In this document: positions 1 to 7,262 of the stretch, piece by piece
How the letters are laid out: the number at the start of each line of letters is the position of its first letter
Numbering within the stretch: position 1 is the first letter of the stretch
Origin: Flavobacteriales bacterium
Lineage (GTDB): Bacteria; Bacteroidota; Bacteroidia; Flavobacteriales; Flavobacteriaceae
Length of the DNA stretch: 59,888 nt
Reading direction: 5' to 3'
Assembly (NCBI GenBank): GCA_027024205.1
Contig: JALVST010000145.1
Coordinates: 1 to 59,888, forward strand
Translations under genes and position numbers: made by a program
Notes under the pieces: generated by a model
The model's database searches: none
Seen by the model: only the letters and a program-made list of their open reading frames with translations
What the model was told of the DNA's origin: nothing

Positions 1-111
1 AATTGATATATATGATGTTAATGAAGAATGAATATAAAATAATAAATTGAAAATTTAAATAAACAAATTATAACGGCAATTAAAGGTACTAATAAATCTA
101 TTTATTGAATT

Positions 112-531
112 ATGAAAACAATTTACGCCTGTAAAAACTCATCTATCAAACACTATATAGGACTATTATTTATTTTTGGTTCCACTATTAATCTCATTTT
201 GGTTCTCTTATATAATGATCCTATAAAATTTTGGCAATACCATAGTTTGATTGTATCTAATAGTTTGATGATTTTTTTCGGTATTATACAATTGTTTGTA
301 TTTAATCATTGCAAAAAATACTTTGTCAAATTTGATACGGATAAAATCATTTTCAAAACACGTAAAAACAAACTGACTGAAATTCCGTATAAAGACATAG
401 AATCTCACGAAATTCATATTTTTGAAATCATTTTTCATCTTAAAAATGGTCAAACAATAACGCTGAATTTAGAACAATTTGCTTATGAACAGTTACGGAA
501 GGTTAAACAAGAATTGCTTAATTATCTGTAA
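112..531 (+). CDS. small two-TM membrane protein of unknown function
   Basis: 139 residues. Two hydrophobic segments (about residues 16-35 and 44-64) are followed by a soluble, mixed-charge tail of about 70 residues that could form a small beta-rich, PH-like domain facing the cytoplasm; this fold is a guess. I do not recognise a named family. The last third of the gene (from 421) plus its 3' flank is repeated at 1095-1240 with about 92% identity, so the locus has been partly duplicated. The gene runs into the toxin-antitoxin pair, which starts 37 nt after its stop. Confidence 0.6.
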   Translation: MKTIYACKNSSIKHYIGLLFIFGSTINLILVLLYNDPIKFWQYHSLIVSNSLMIFFGIIQLFVFNHCKKYFVKFDTDKIIFKTRKNKLTEIPYKDIESHEIHIFEIIFHLKNGQTITLNLEQFAYEQLRKVKQELLNYL

Positions 532-566
532 GATTACAAATAATTATTAACTTTGTAAAAAAACAG
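421..566 (+). repeat. 146-bp direct repeat, copy 1
   Basis: Covers the last 37 codons of the 112-531 gene, its stop, and 35 nt of 3' flank including the -7-like box TAACTTTG. It matches 1095-1240 at 135 of 146 positions by direct comparison, with no gaps. The two copies are 674 bp apart and enclose the toxin-antitoxin genes exactly. Confidence 0.9.
548..555 (+). promoter_or_regulatory. -7 box TAACTTTG ahead of the antitoxin gene
   Basis: Matches the Bacteroidota consensus TAnnTTTG and ends 13 nt before the antitoxin ATG at 569. It lies in the duplicated segment, so an orphan copy (TTACTTTG-like context at 1222-1229, TAACTTTG) sits downstream of the toxin. No matching -33 TTTG was found at the expected spacing. 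Confidence 0.45.
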
Positions 567-568
567 TT

Positions 569-811
569 ATGAACACATTTGAAATTAAAAAAAACTTTCA
601 TAAACTTATTGATAGTATCGATAATGAAGATTTACTGTTTAATTTTTACGAATTAATTACAAAGCACATTTCCGGTAACAATGGTAAACTTTGGAAAGGA
701 TTAACCAAAAAAGAACAAGAAGAACTATTACTTGCTCTGGAAGAGAGTAATGAGCCTAATAATTTGGTCAGCCATGATGAAATGAAAAACAAATACAAAA
801 AATGGCTTTAA
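569..811 (+). CDS. antitoxin of a type II toxin-antitoxin pair
   Basis: 80 residues, highly charged, mostly predicted helical, with the EEQEELLLALEES-like acidic stretch in the middle and a basic C-terminus (KYKKWL). Size, composition, and position directly before a ParE/RelE-like gene with a 10-nt overlap are typical of antitoxins of ParE/RelE toxins in Bacteroidota (addiction-module component type). No DNA-binding fold can be assigned with certainty. Its role would be to bind and silence the toxin and to autoregulate the pair. Confidence 0.7.
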   Translation: MNTFEIKKNFHKLIDSIDNEDLLFNFYELITKHISGNNGKLWKGLTKKEQEELLLALEESNEPNNLVSHDEMKNKYKKWL

Positions 812-1065
812 AAATTTATTGGACTAAAAGAGCTGAAAAAAGCTTTGAAAACATTATTGATTTTCTCTTAGAAGAATGGAATGAAAAAGTTGCTGAAAAT
901 TTTACGAAAAAAGTTTTTGACTTTTTAAATATCTTATCTGAATTTCCTGAAATTGGTACAATTGAAAATAGTGAAAAAGAGATACGGGGATTTAACATAA
1001 TAAAACAAGTCATCTTGTTCTATAGAGTAAAGGAAAACAAAATTATATTACTAAAGTTTTTTTAA
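802..1065 (+). CDS. ParE/RelE-family toxin, C-terminus frameshifted
   Basis: 87 residues as read. The pattern IYWTKRAEKSFENI, then FPEIGT, IRGFNI, VILFYRV and IILLKFF follows the ParE/RelE toxin family in order. The family normally continues after the FF pair with a short basic tail of the type D/N-NRQNPKK. Here a run of seven T (1057-1063) is followed at once by TAA. Dropping one T gives LLKFFNNRQNLKK and a stop at 1088-1090, an excellent fit to the family, so the gene carries a +1 frameshift (or a sequencing error in the T run). The toxin may be inactive, or switched by slippage. Confidence 0.8.
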   Translation: MALKIYWTKRAEKSFENIIDFLLEEWNEKVAENFTKKVFDFLNILSEFPEIGTIENSEKEIRGFNIIKQVILFYRVKENKIILLKFF

Positions 1066-1094
1066 TAACAGACAGAATCTTAAAAAGTAAGAAT

Positions 1095-1205
1095 TTTGAA
1101 ATCATTTTTTACCTTAAAAATGGTCAAACAATAACGCTGAATTTGGATCAGTTTGCCTATGAACAGTTAAGAAAGGTTAAACAAGAATTGCTGAATTATC
1201 TGTAA
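1095..1205 (+). pseudogene. duplicated 3' fragment of the 112-531 gene
   Basis: Reads as the last 37 residues of the gene at 112-531 (FEIIF.LKNGQTITLNL.. to ELLNYL, then TAA at 1203-1205) with no start codon or 5' part. It starts 4 nt after the stop the toxin would have if its frame were intact (1090). The repeat continues to 1240 in non-coding flank. Best explained by tandem duplication of the 112-1090 unit followed by loss, or by capture of the toxin-antitoxin pair between repeats. Confidence 0.85.
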
Positions 1206-1290
1206 GATTACAAATTATTATTAACTTTGTTAAAAAACAGGAATTACTCAATTTTCCAAACATTATAAACTTTTTACTTTAAACATTCAA

Positions 1291-2646
1291 CTAAATAATC
1301 TCCTTCAATTTTTGCAAGGCAACCGCCCTGTGACTGATTTTATTCTTTTGTTCTTCGCCCATTTCGGCAAAAGTTTGCGTATAACCTTCCGGCACAAAAA
1401 CCGAATCATAACCAAAACCACCGGCACCTCGCGGTTCCGTCGTGATATGGCCTTTTACCGTACCGGATACGGTATATTCCTTATCACCTTTGCTATAAGC
1501 AACAACTGTTCTAAATTGTGCTTTTCTATTTTCTTTATCTTTTATTTCTTCCAATAACTTTTGTACATTATCTTCATAAGATGCATTATCACCCGCATAA
1601 CGGGCACTATAAACGCCGGGGGCACCATTCAAGGCTTCCACTTCCAATCCCGTGTCATCGGCAATGGCATCGACATCATAAGGGATAGCTATCTGGCGAA
1701 CTTTTTGCAATGCGTTGTCTTCCAACGTGTTACCTGTTTCTTTTAAATTTCCTTTGAAGCCTATATCTTGTAATGATTTTAACCGGTAATTTTCCGGTAA
1801 GATATTTCCTATTTCTTTTAGCTTGTGACGGTTTTGTGTAGCTACAACAATTTCCCGTGGAACACGTGCAAAATATTTTTCAAAATATTTCCATGCCATG
1901 ATGATTAGGATAACGGCAATTACGATCATTGCAATGAATTTTTGTAAATCATCACCGGACAAATGTTCCGTCAAACCTTCCGTTCCTTTCATGTCCATCA
2001 TTTGTGCCGTAAAAAAAGCGGTACTATTGAGCATAAAATGAATGAGAATAGGATAAAACAAACTCTTTGTTTTCCAATACATATAACCTAAAAACAAACC
2101 CAGAACCGTAGCATATAAAAATTGCCAAGGATTTAAATGAAAGATTCCGAAAGCAATGGCTGACCATAAAATAGCCTTATATGGCTTATATTTTTTTAGC
2201 AAGGCTCTTAAAATAATCCCTCTAAACAAAGTTTCTTCCAAAATGGGCGCGGCTACAGCCACCATTAAAAATCCGGCTATATAATTACTAAAAATTTTCT
2301 CCATTGATTTGTTGAGCTCATCGTATATGACTTTCCAAAAACCGGTTGGTTCCGGTAGTAAAAAGACTGTTGATTCTCCTACAATTAAAAAAGCATAAGA
2401 AACCACGATGACCAACGGTATTAAATCAAAATAAGCCGGTTTGTAATTCAATTTTCCTTTTTTATCATAAGTGCGTCGTGTCGCCCAAATTGTCAAAAGC
2501 AATGGCACGGCATAAGCCAAAAGCATAACCCACGCATCCAAAGATTTTGGTGCTATTAATTGGATGAGACCGAACGGAATAGTAAATGCAATATAAAACA
2601 AAAATATTACGGCAAAATGCCACAGGGTTGGGAATCTATTTTTCAT
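1291..2646 (-). CDS. fusion: CPBP intramembrane protease + RdgB/HAM1 purine NTP pyrophosphatase
   Basis: 451 residues from the ATG at 2646; an upstream in-frame ATG at 2694 would add 16 residues, but those come from a dispersed repeat, so 2646 is preferred. Counting from 2694, residues 20-270 hold several membrane segments with the CPBP motifs EExxxR (153-158), HxxxxW-type His (186) and a third His (219). Residues 281-467 are a full RdgB/HAM1 domain: ATQNRHKLKEI, ADDTGLEVEAL, GGFGYDSVF, SHRAVALQKL. RdgB hydrolyses dITP/XTP to keep them out of DNA; CPBP proteins are membrane endopeptidases. The join (FARVPREIVVATQNRHK) has no internal Met, stop or shift. rlmH is upstream on the same strand. 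Confidence 0.85.
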   Translation of the reverse strand: MKNRFPTLWHFAVIFLFYIAFTIPFGLIQLIAPKSLDAWVMLLAYAVPLLLTIWATRRTYDKKGKLNYKPAYFDLIPLVIVVSYAFLIVGESTVFLLPEPTGFWKVIYDELNKSMEKIFSNYIAGFLMVAVAAPILEETLFRGIILRALLKKYKPYKAILWSAIAFGIFHLNPWQFLYATVLGLFLGYMYWKTKSLFYPILIHFMLNSTAFFTAQMMDMKGTEGLTEHLSGDDLQKFIAMIVIAVILIIMAWKYFEKYFARVPREIVVATQNRHKLKEIGNILPENYRLKSLQDIGFKGNLKETGNTLEDNALQKVRQIAIPYDVDAIADDTGLEVEALNGAPGVYSARYAGDNASYEDNVQKLLEEIKDKENRKAQFRTVVAYSKGDKEYTVSGTVKGHITTEPRGAGGFGYDSVFVPEGYTQTFAEMGEEQKNKISHRAVALQKLKEII

Positions 2647-2682
2647 TTTTTTTATTATTTCGTTATTTGATACCGGTGCTTC

Positions 2683-2735
2683 GATACATTCCAACGCCTT
2701 CGTCGTTGGAACACTCAGTCATCTTTGATTCTACT
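2683..2735. repeat. dispersed element with TTCGATACA and ACTCAG motifs
   Basis: Starts with CTTCGATACATTCC and contains AACACTCAGTCAT. Related sequences lie at 20829-20926 (a near-complete palindrome) and 53209-53245. Such half-palindromic intergenic elements are common in Flavobacteriia. It encodes the implausible first residues of the longer reading of the CPBP-RdgB gene. Confidence 0.55.
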
Positions 2736-2752
2736 TCAAAAAATAATTTATT

Positions 2753-2773
2753 TTCAATTGTCAATTTTCAATT
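2753..2773 (-). repeat. 7-bp-period array (AATTGAA units)
   Basis: On the minus strand: AATTGAA, AATTGAC, AATTGAA, starting about 20 nt after the rlmH stop and in the sense direction of rlmH. The lead-in CGTCTTAATTGAAAAT is shared with 26169-26184. Confidence 0.6.
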
Positions 2774-2794
2774 AAGACGCACAATCATACGTTT

Positions 2795-3268
2795 TTACCC
2801 ATGATGATACGGATGATTATTCAAAATAGCCAAACCACGATACAATTGCTCTAAAAAAATTAATCGCACCAATTGATGCGAAAAAGTCATCTGTGATAAA
2901 GCGATTTTTATATTGGCACGTTCATAAACTGCTTGTGAAAAACCATAAGGGCCACCAATAATGAAGACCAGATTTTTAATAGCTGCGTTCATTTTCTTTT
3001 GTAAAAAAACTGCAAAATCGTGCGAATTCATCTCTTTTCCTTTCTCATCCAAAAGCACTACAAAATCAGCTGGTGACAACTTGGCCAATATAAGGCTTCC
3101 CTCCTTCTCTTTTTGTAATTTTTCAGACAAATTTTTAGTATTTTTTAAACCGGGAATGACACTTTTTTCGAAAACGGAAAAATTTATAATCCGTTTTTCA
3201 TAACTATCCATTAATTGCGACAAACAGGTATTATCGGTTTTTCCAACAAGTAACAATTTGATTTTCAA
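2795..3268 (-). CDS. rlmH: 23S rRNA (pseudouridine1915-N3)-methyltransferase RlmH
   Basis: 157 residues, the usual RlmH length. It is a SPOUT-class methyltransferase: LLDEKGKEMNS in the middle, the knot-forming FIIGGPYGF segment (SAM site), ALSQMTFSHQLVRL and the C-terminal LNNHPYHHG are all family hallmarks. It methylates the pseudouridine at position 1915 of helix 69 in the assembled 70S ribosome, using SAM. It lies 30 nt downstream of the SPOR-like gene and probably shares its promoter. A heptamer array follows the stop. Confidence 0.97.
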   Translation of the reverse strand: MKIKLLLVGKTDNTCLSQLMDSYEKRIINFSVFEKSVIPGLKNTKNLSEKLQKEKEGSLILAKLSPADFVVLLDEKGKEMNSHDFAVFLQKKMNAAIKNLVFIIGGPYGFSQAVYERANIKIALSQMTFSHQLVRLIFLEQLYRGLAILNNHPYHHG

Positions 3269-3298
3269 CGGATTATTTTTTTATAAAAAAAAAACTTC

Positions 3299-3682
3299 TT
3301 ACTTTTTCGGATTGACAATAAAGGCATCCGGATATTCCTTTCTTATTTTTAGCAAAGCTTGATCCGCCTCCAATTTGGTTTCATATTCACCCGCCCATAC
3401 TTTAAATTCGGGAGATTCCCATTCTATAACCACATATTCTCCCGGGAACTTTTCTTGAAAGCCGGCTTTAACCGAACGGGCATTATCAATATTTTGGCCG
3501 TTATATAATTGAATATGGTAATAATTAAAACTGGTTTTGGTTTTATTAAAACATTCTGCGCGTTTGTCAAGCAATGCATCCACCTTATCATTAACGATAA
3601 ATCTGTTTGGTATCGAATCTTTTACTTGGCCGGTCATTAATAAGCCGGTAATAAAAAACGTTAAAATAAATAGGGATTTCAT
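3299..3682 (-). CDS. secreted SPOR-domain-like protein
   Basis: 127 residues. A signal peptide (residues 1-18, MKSLFILTFFITGLLMTG) is followed by a linker and a C-terminal SPOR-like domain from about residue 52: YYHIQLYNG, ARSVKAGFQEKFPGEYVVIEW, FKVWAGEYETKLEADQALLKI. SPOR domains bind denuded peptidoglycan glycan strands; this protein would sit in the periplasm. The first gene of a minus-strand group with rlmH. A -7 box (CAAAAATA on plus, 3699-3706) lies 16 nt upstream of its ATG. Confidence 0.75.
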   Translation of the reverse strand: MKSLFILTFFITGLLMTGQVKDSIPNRFIVNDKVDALLDKRAECFNKTKTSFNYYHIQLYNGQNIDNARSVKAGFQEKFPGEYVVIEWESPEFKVWAGEYETKLEADQALLKIRKEYPDAFIVNPKK

Positions 3683-3698
3683 ATCATTTTTATTTAGT

Positions 3699-3706
3699 CA
3701 AAAATA
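3699..3706 (-). promoter_or_regulatory. -7 box TATTTTTG for the SPOR-like gene/rlmH
   Basis: Minus-strand TATTTTTG fits TAnnTTTG and is placed 16 nt before the ATG at 3682. No clear -33 element. Confidence 0.45.
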
Positions 3707-3831
3707 CGAAAAATATAGATACGTAAATTTTATTCATTGTAAATGCTAATTTATTGATTATTATATTTCAAAGATTATGCCGTTCAAAGACCTATAAGTT
3801 AATATGATTATAAGATTTTAGAATCAAAGAA

Positions 3832-4815
3832 CTATTTTGATCTTATTTTAATTAAGAATAAAACAAATTTTATAGCTAAATAATGAGAGACTGCAAACAA
3901 TATATTTTGAACACTCCATAACTCCGGATTGACAAAAATTTTCTTTCTATATTTTTTATACATTTTTATAAAAAAATCATTTGCTTGATTAATGAGCAAC
4001 CAGTCTTTGTCAGTATATTTTTTCAAATCAATCTTTAAAATTATTAACCAATGTATAAATTTTTTAAATCTCACCCGGTTTCCCGGAAGATTTTTCCCTT
4101 CCAAAAAAATTTTTTCAAAATGTTTGGCCAAAAGAATCCTGCTTTTGATGTGTCTTTCATTAATGCCAGAAGTTGTAATAGATTCTTGACGAATGATATA
4201 ATTGTAAAAAGGTAAAATTATGCGTCCCACTCTTTTTGCCTTCAAAAAAGCATTATAGGTAAAAACATTATCTTCAAAAAACATATCGAGAGGAAAAGCC
4301 AATTGATGTTTAATAACAAAATCCCTTTTCCACAATTTATTGCAACAGACCCCTTCCAAATTTTTTGCTTTTGCGATATATTCATTTCCATCCGGTATGT
4401 CCTTGACGTTATATTCGGGATAAACGGCTGTTTTATCCGGTTTTACTTTTTTATAATCACCTTCAAGTATATCCAATTTTTTATTGTTTGCTTCATTGTA
4501 TAATGATTGCACGGCATTTAGTTCAATATAATCGTCACTATCCACAAATAAAATATATTCGCCATTTGCTTTCTTTATACCGGTATTCCTGGCATAGCCC
4601 AATCCCCGGTTTTTTTTATGTCTGAAAAGCTTAATTCTCGGGTCAATACGTTTATACTCATCGATAATTTTAAGGCTGTTATCGGGAGTTTTGTCGTCTA
4701 TGATGATAATCTCGATATTTTTTTCCGTTTGATTTATCAATGAGTTTAAACATCTTATCAGATATTTTTCCGTATTATATACCGGTACTATGATAGACAC
4801 TTTGGGTGAAGGCAT
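3832..4815 (-). CDS. family 2 glycosyltransferase
   Basis: 327 residues. GT-A fold from residue 5: VSIIVPVYNTEKYL (nucleotide-sugar binding), IIIIDDKTPDNS (first Asp motif), GLGYARNTGIKKANGEYILF and the metal-binding VDSDDY (DxD). The C-terminal ~110 residues are basic and end in a hydrophobic/amphipathic segment that may dock on the membrane. It transfers a sugar to a lipid- or polysaccharide-linked acceptor; the sugar cannot be told. It stands alone between the act terminator and the SPOR gene, with its own -7 box. Confidence 0.9.
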   Translation of the reverse strand: MPSPKVSIIVPVYNTEKYLIRCLNSLINQTEKNIEIIIIDDKTPDNSLKIIDEYKRIDPRIKLFRHKKNRGLGYARNTGIKKANGEYILFVDSDDYIELNAVQSLYNEANNKKLDILEGDYKKVKPDKTAVYPEYNVKDIPDGNEYIAKAKNLEGVCCNKLWKRDFVIKHQLAFPLDMFFEDNVFTYNAFLKAKRVGRIILPFYNYIIRQESITTSGINERHIKSRILLAKHFEKIFLEGKNLPGNRVRFKKFIHWLIILKIDLKKYTDKDWLLINQANDFFIKMYKKYRKKIFVNPELWSVQNILFAVSHYLAIKFVLFLIKIRSK

Positions 4816-4836
4816 TTATGATTTTTTTTATTAAAA

Positions 4837-4844
4837 CAAATATA
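4837..4844 (-). promoter_or_regulatory. -7 box TATATTTG for the GT2 gene
   Basis: Plus-strand CAAATATA, read as TATATTTG on the minus strand, 21 nt before the ATG at 4815 and just after the act operon terminator. This separates the GT2 gene from the act transcript. Confidence 0.5.
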
Positions 4845-4865
4845 TAAAATATGAACCTTTGTTAA

Positions 4866-4899
4866 ACAAAAAAAATGGCTGTCCGGAAAGACAGCCATC
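4866..4899 (-). terminator. rho-independent terminator of the act operon
   Basis: Perfect 9-bp stem (ATGGCTGTC at 4875-4883, GACAGCCAT at 4890-4898) with a 6-nt loop. On the minus strand the stem is followed by a run of U from the A tract at 4868-4875. It starts about 23 nt after the actF stop. Confidence 0.9.
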
Positions 4900-4921
4900 T
4901 TTAAAAATGTGTTTGATGAAT

Positions 4922-6151
4922 TTAATGTGCATTGTGGTGCAACAAACTTTCTTCAATATAAGGGTGATTGACAGGAATAATATGTTTACGTTTGGCCATA
5001 TTTCTAAAAAATACAAACATAAACAATCCTGCAAATCCTAATAAAATTCCAATTTCATATAATCCGAATACGGGATGAATATGTTCTCCTACACCTGCAA
5101 AAGTATGAACAAGAGGTGGAAATACGGATAAATATACATCCAACGCAAAACCGATTAGCAATATACCCGCAATAGTTACTAATACTTTTGGATTTTTTGC
5201 CAATTTATTGGGTAACAATACCAAGAAAGGTACCATAAAGTTGATAACGATATTCAGGGTAAATAAAAATTGGGAAAAATGGAATCGTCTCAAAAAGTAA
5301 TATTCCCCTTCTTCGGGTATATTACCGTACCAAATCAACATATATTGGAAATACCAAGCATAAGCAAACAAAATGGACCCCATAAACAGGTATTTGGAGA
5401 AATCATGCCAATGAGACGAATTCATAAAAGGGTAATATCCTTTTTTGTATAAGAAATAAATTATCAAAATAATCAATGCCGAAGCATGGAAAAAACCGGA
5501 AATTATTTCTTTGACACTAAACAAGGTACTGTACCAATACGGTTCCAAAGACATCAAATAGTCAAATCCGGCAAAAATAAAGGTTAATGCAAATCCGAAA
5601 ATGTAAACTTTGGAAAAGAACCGGCTTTTTTCAAACCATTTCAAAGCACCTTGTTTATCGGCATCTTCTCTTTTGGAAAATTTGCGCAAAATTCCAACTG
5701 TGGCAAACCAAACCAAGAAGAAAATAAAGGTTCGTATGATAAAGAAATTTTTATTCAAATAAGGGGCTTTAACTTCTAAGATTTCTTTCAATTCCGGATA
5801 TTTACCGAAATCCGTTATGTGATCTTCGGGATTTGCCCAAGGATAAACATATTTCATACCCAAAAATACCAATGCCAACATAAAGATAAACGCAGGTCCT
5901 ATATAGCAGGCAATAGTTTCAGGTATCCGTTTAAAAGCGGCGGACCAACCGGCTTCTGCAATATATTGCAAAGACATCCAAAAAGCGGCACCCAAAGCCA
6001 ATAATAAAAACATATAGTTGCTGAACAAAATATTAGCCCAGAATCTATGTGTATCAGCCGTGTAAGCCATAATTCCGGCTATCAATCCAATCAACATCAA
6101 TACATAGCTGATGGTTTTTAACTTTTTTGAAAATTCAAATCTTTTTTTCAT
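4922..6151 (-). CDS. actF: alternative complex III subunit ActF
   Basis: 409 residues, about ten hydrophobic segments. It is a shorter paralogue of ActC (NrfD-like, PF03916 type), the membrane subunit at the end of act operons. Polar marks include YIAEAGWSAAFKRIPE, FDYLMSLEPYWYSTLF and SSHWHDFSKYLF. Together with ActC it holds the quinol-side half channels of the complex. It is the last gene of the operon, 15 nt after actE, and is followed by a terminator; no coxA/coxB follows. The C-terminus (HIIPVNHPYIEESLLHHNAH) is cytoplasmic by its charge. Confidence 0.93.
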   Translation of the reverse strand: MKKRFEFSKKLKTISYVLMLIGLIAGIMAYTADTHRFWANILFSNYMFLLLALGAAFWMSLQYIAEAGWSAAFKRIPETIACYIGPAFIFMLALVFLGMKYVYPWANPEDHITDFGKYPELKEILEVKAPYLNKNFFIIRTFIFFLVWFATVGILRKFSKREDADKQGALKWFEKSRFFSKVYIFGFALTFIFAGFDYLMSLEPYWYSTLFSVKEIISGFFHASALIILIIYFLYKKGYYPFMNSSHWHDFSKYLFMGSILFAYAWYFQYMLIWYGNIPEEGEYYFLRRFHFSQFLFTLNIVINFMVPFLVLLPNKLAKNPKVLVTIAGILLIGFALDVYLSVFPPLVHTFAGVGEHIHPVFGLYEIGILLGFAGLFMFVFFRNMAKRKHIIPVNHPYIEESLLHHNAH

Positions 6152-6166
6152 TGTCGTAAGTTTAAG

Positions 6167-6733
6167 TTATTTTACTTTGAAATGATTCTTGATATAAAGA
6201 ACTATTCGCCATCTGTCATCCGTTTCTATCTGTGATGCATGCGCTCCCATAATAGCAGATCCTTTTGTAATAACATGAAATATTGTTCCATCAGGATACG
6301 CTTGGATATAATCGGCTGTTAAATTAGCAGGAGGTATCGGGTACAATTTCTTACCGTTTTTAACCAATTTGGTCAAATGGCCGTCACCTTTTCCTTCCTT
6401 TCCGTGGCAAATTGCACAATAAATATCATATTTCATTTTACCACGTTCTAAATTTGCAGATGTTGGTTTCAACGGATTTTTTAACATTTTTCCTGCTTTT
6501 TCCTTATCATTTTTCTCAAACGGATAAGGCATATATTCACGGGCAATGGTTCCTTCTACCGGTTTTTGTAAAGTTTTACCATCCTTAAAAACGGGATTGG
6601 GAGCATAGGATTCATAGGCTTTTGAATAATACATATCAAAATCTCCCATATAATCCCAGTAAGTATTTTCCTGATGGTGATTACAAGACGACAAACCGGC
6701 CAAAATCAATACTAATATTATATATTTTTTCAT
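6167..6733 (-). CDS. actE: alternative complex III subunit ActE, monohaem cytochrome c lipoprotein
   Basis: 188 residues. A lipoprotein signal with lipobox LAGLSSC (Cys16) anchors it to the periplasmic face. One CxxCH haem site, CAICHGKEGKGDGH, lies near residue 106, and a distal Met ligand is likely in ITKGSAIMGAHA. Cytochrome c domain (PF13442-like). It carries electrons from the ActA/ActB module towards the terminal oxidase or a soluble carrier. Fourth to fifth place in the operon: 25 nt after actD and 15 nt before actF. Confidence 0.95.
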   Translation of the reverse strand: MKKYIILVLILAGLSSCNHHQENTYWDYMGDFDMYYSKAYESYAPNPVFKDGKTLQKPVEGTIAREYMPYPFEKNDKEKAGKMLKNPLKPTSANLERGKMKYDIYCAICHGKEGKGDGHLTKLVKNGKKLYPIPPANLTADYIQAYPDGTIFHVITKGSAIMGAHASQIETDDRWRIVLYIKNHFKVK

Positions 6734-6758
6734 TTTATTTCTTTTTTACAGTTATCAA

Positions 6759-7262
6759 TTAAACCTCATCGATTTTTTCCGCTCCCGTGCTTTCAAAAAT
6801 TTGACGCACTTTGTTTTCCATATCACTCGATAAATCAGCTTTATCGATTAATACCACCATTTTATCATCATTTATACCGGGATATAAAAACTCAGGATCT
6901 TTTCCCGGATACATCTTAGCTTGCACAAAAAATGTCACAACGGTTGTCAAAACGGTTACCAAAACCGTTCCGACAAACATTAATACAGGAAAGGTTAAAC
7001 TTAAATTCGGTTTACCGCCAATATTGATAGGGTAATCGATAACAAATGTGTAATAAAGACCTGCAAACACACTTGTAATACCAAAAAGTCCGTAGAAAAA
7101 TGCCAATAACGGAATATTGGATTTTATATGAAATGTCTCTAACAATTCTTCTATAACAAAAGGTGTTACAACTTCTTCGACCGGTGCGTTGACGGCTTTT
7201 AATTGTGCTGCCGCTTCCATTAGTTTCCGGTCATCGTTATATACGGCTACTAGTTTACTCAT
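6759..7262 (-). CDS. actD: alternative complex III subunit ActD (DUF3341)
   Basis: 167 residues. N-terminal soluble part (SKLVAVYNDDRKLMEAA, EVVTPFVIEELLETFHI) followed by two membrane segments (about 55-75 and 90-112) and a short C-terminal domain (MVVLIDKADLSSDMENKVRQ). This is the DUF3341 pattern. Its start overlaps the actC stop by 8 nt, indicating translational coupling. ActD holds the ActC/ActF membrane part in known structures of the complex. Confidence 0.95.
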   Translation of the reverse strand: MSKLVAVYNDDRKLMEAAAQLKAVNAPVEEVVTPFVIEELLETFHIKSNIPLLAFFYGLFGITSVFAGLYYTFVIDYPINIGGKPNLSLTFPVLMFVGTVLVTVLTTVVTFFVQAKMYPGKDPEFLYPGINDDKMVVLIDKADLSSDMENKVRQIFESTGAEKIDEV

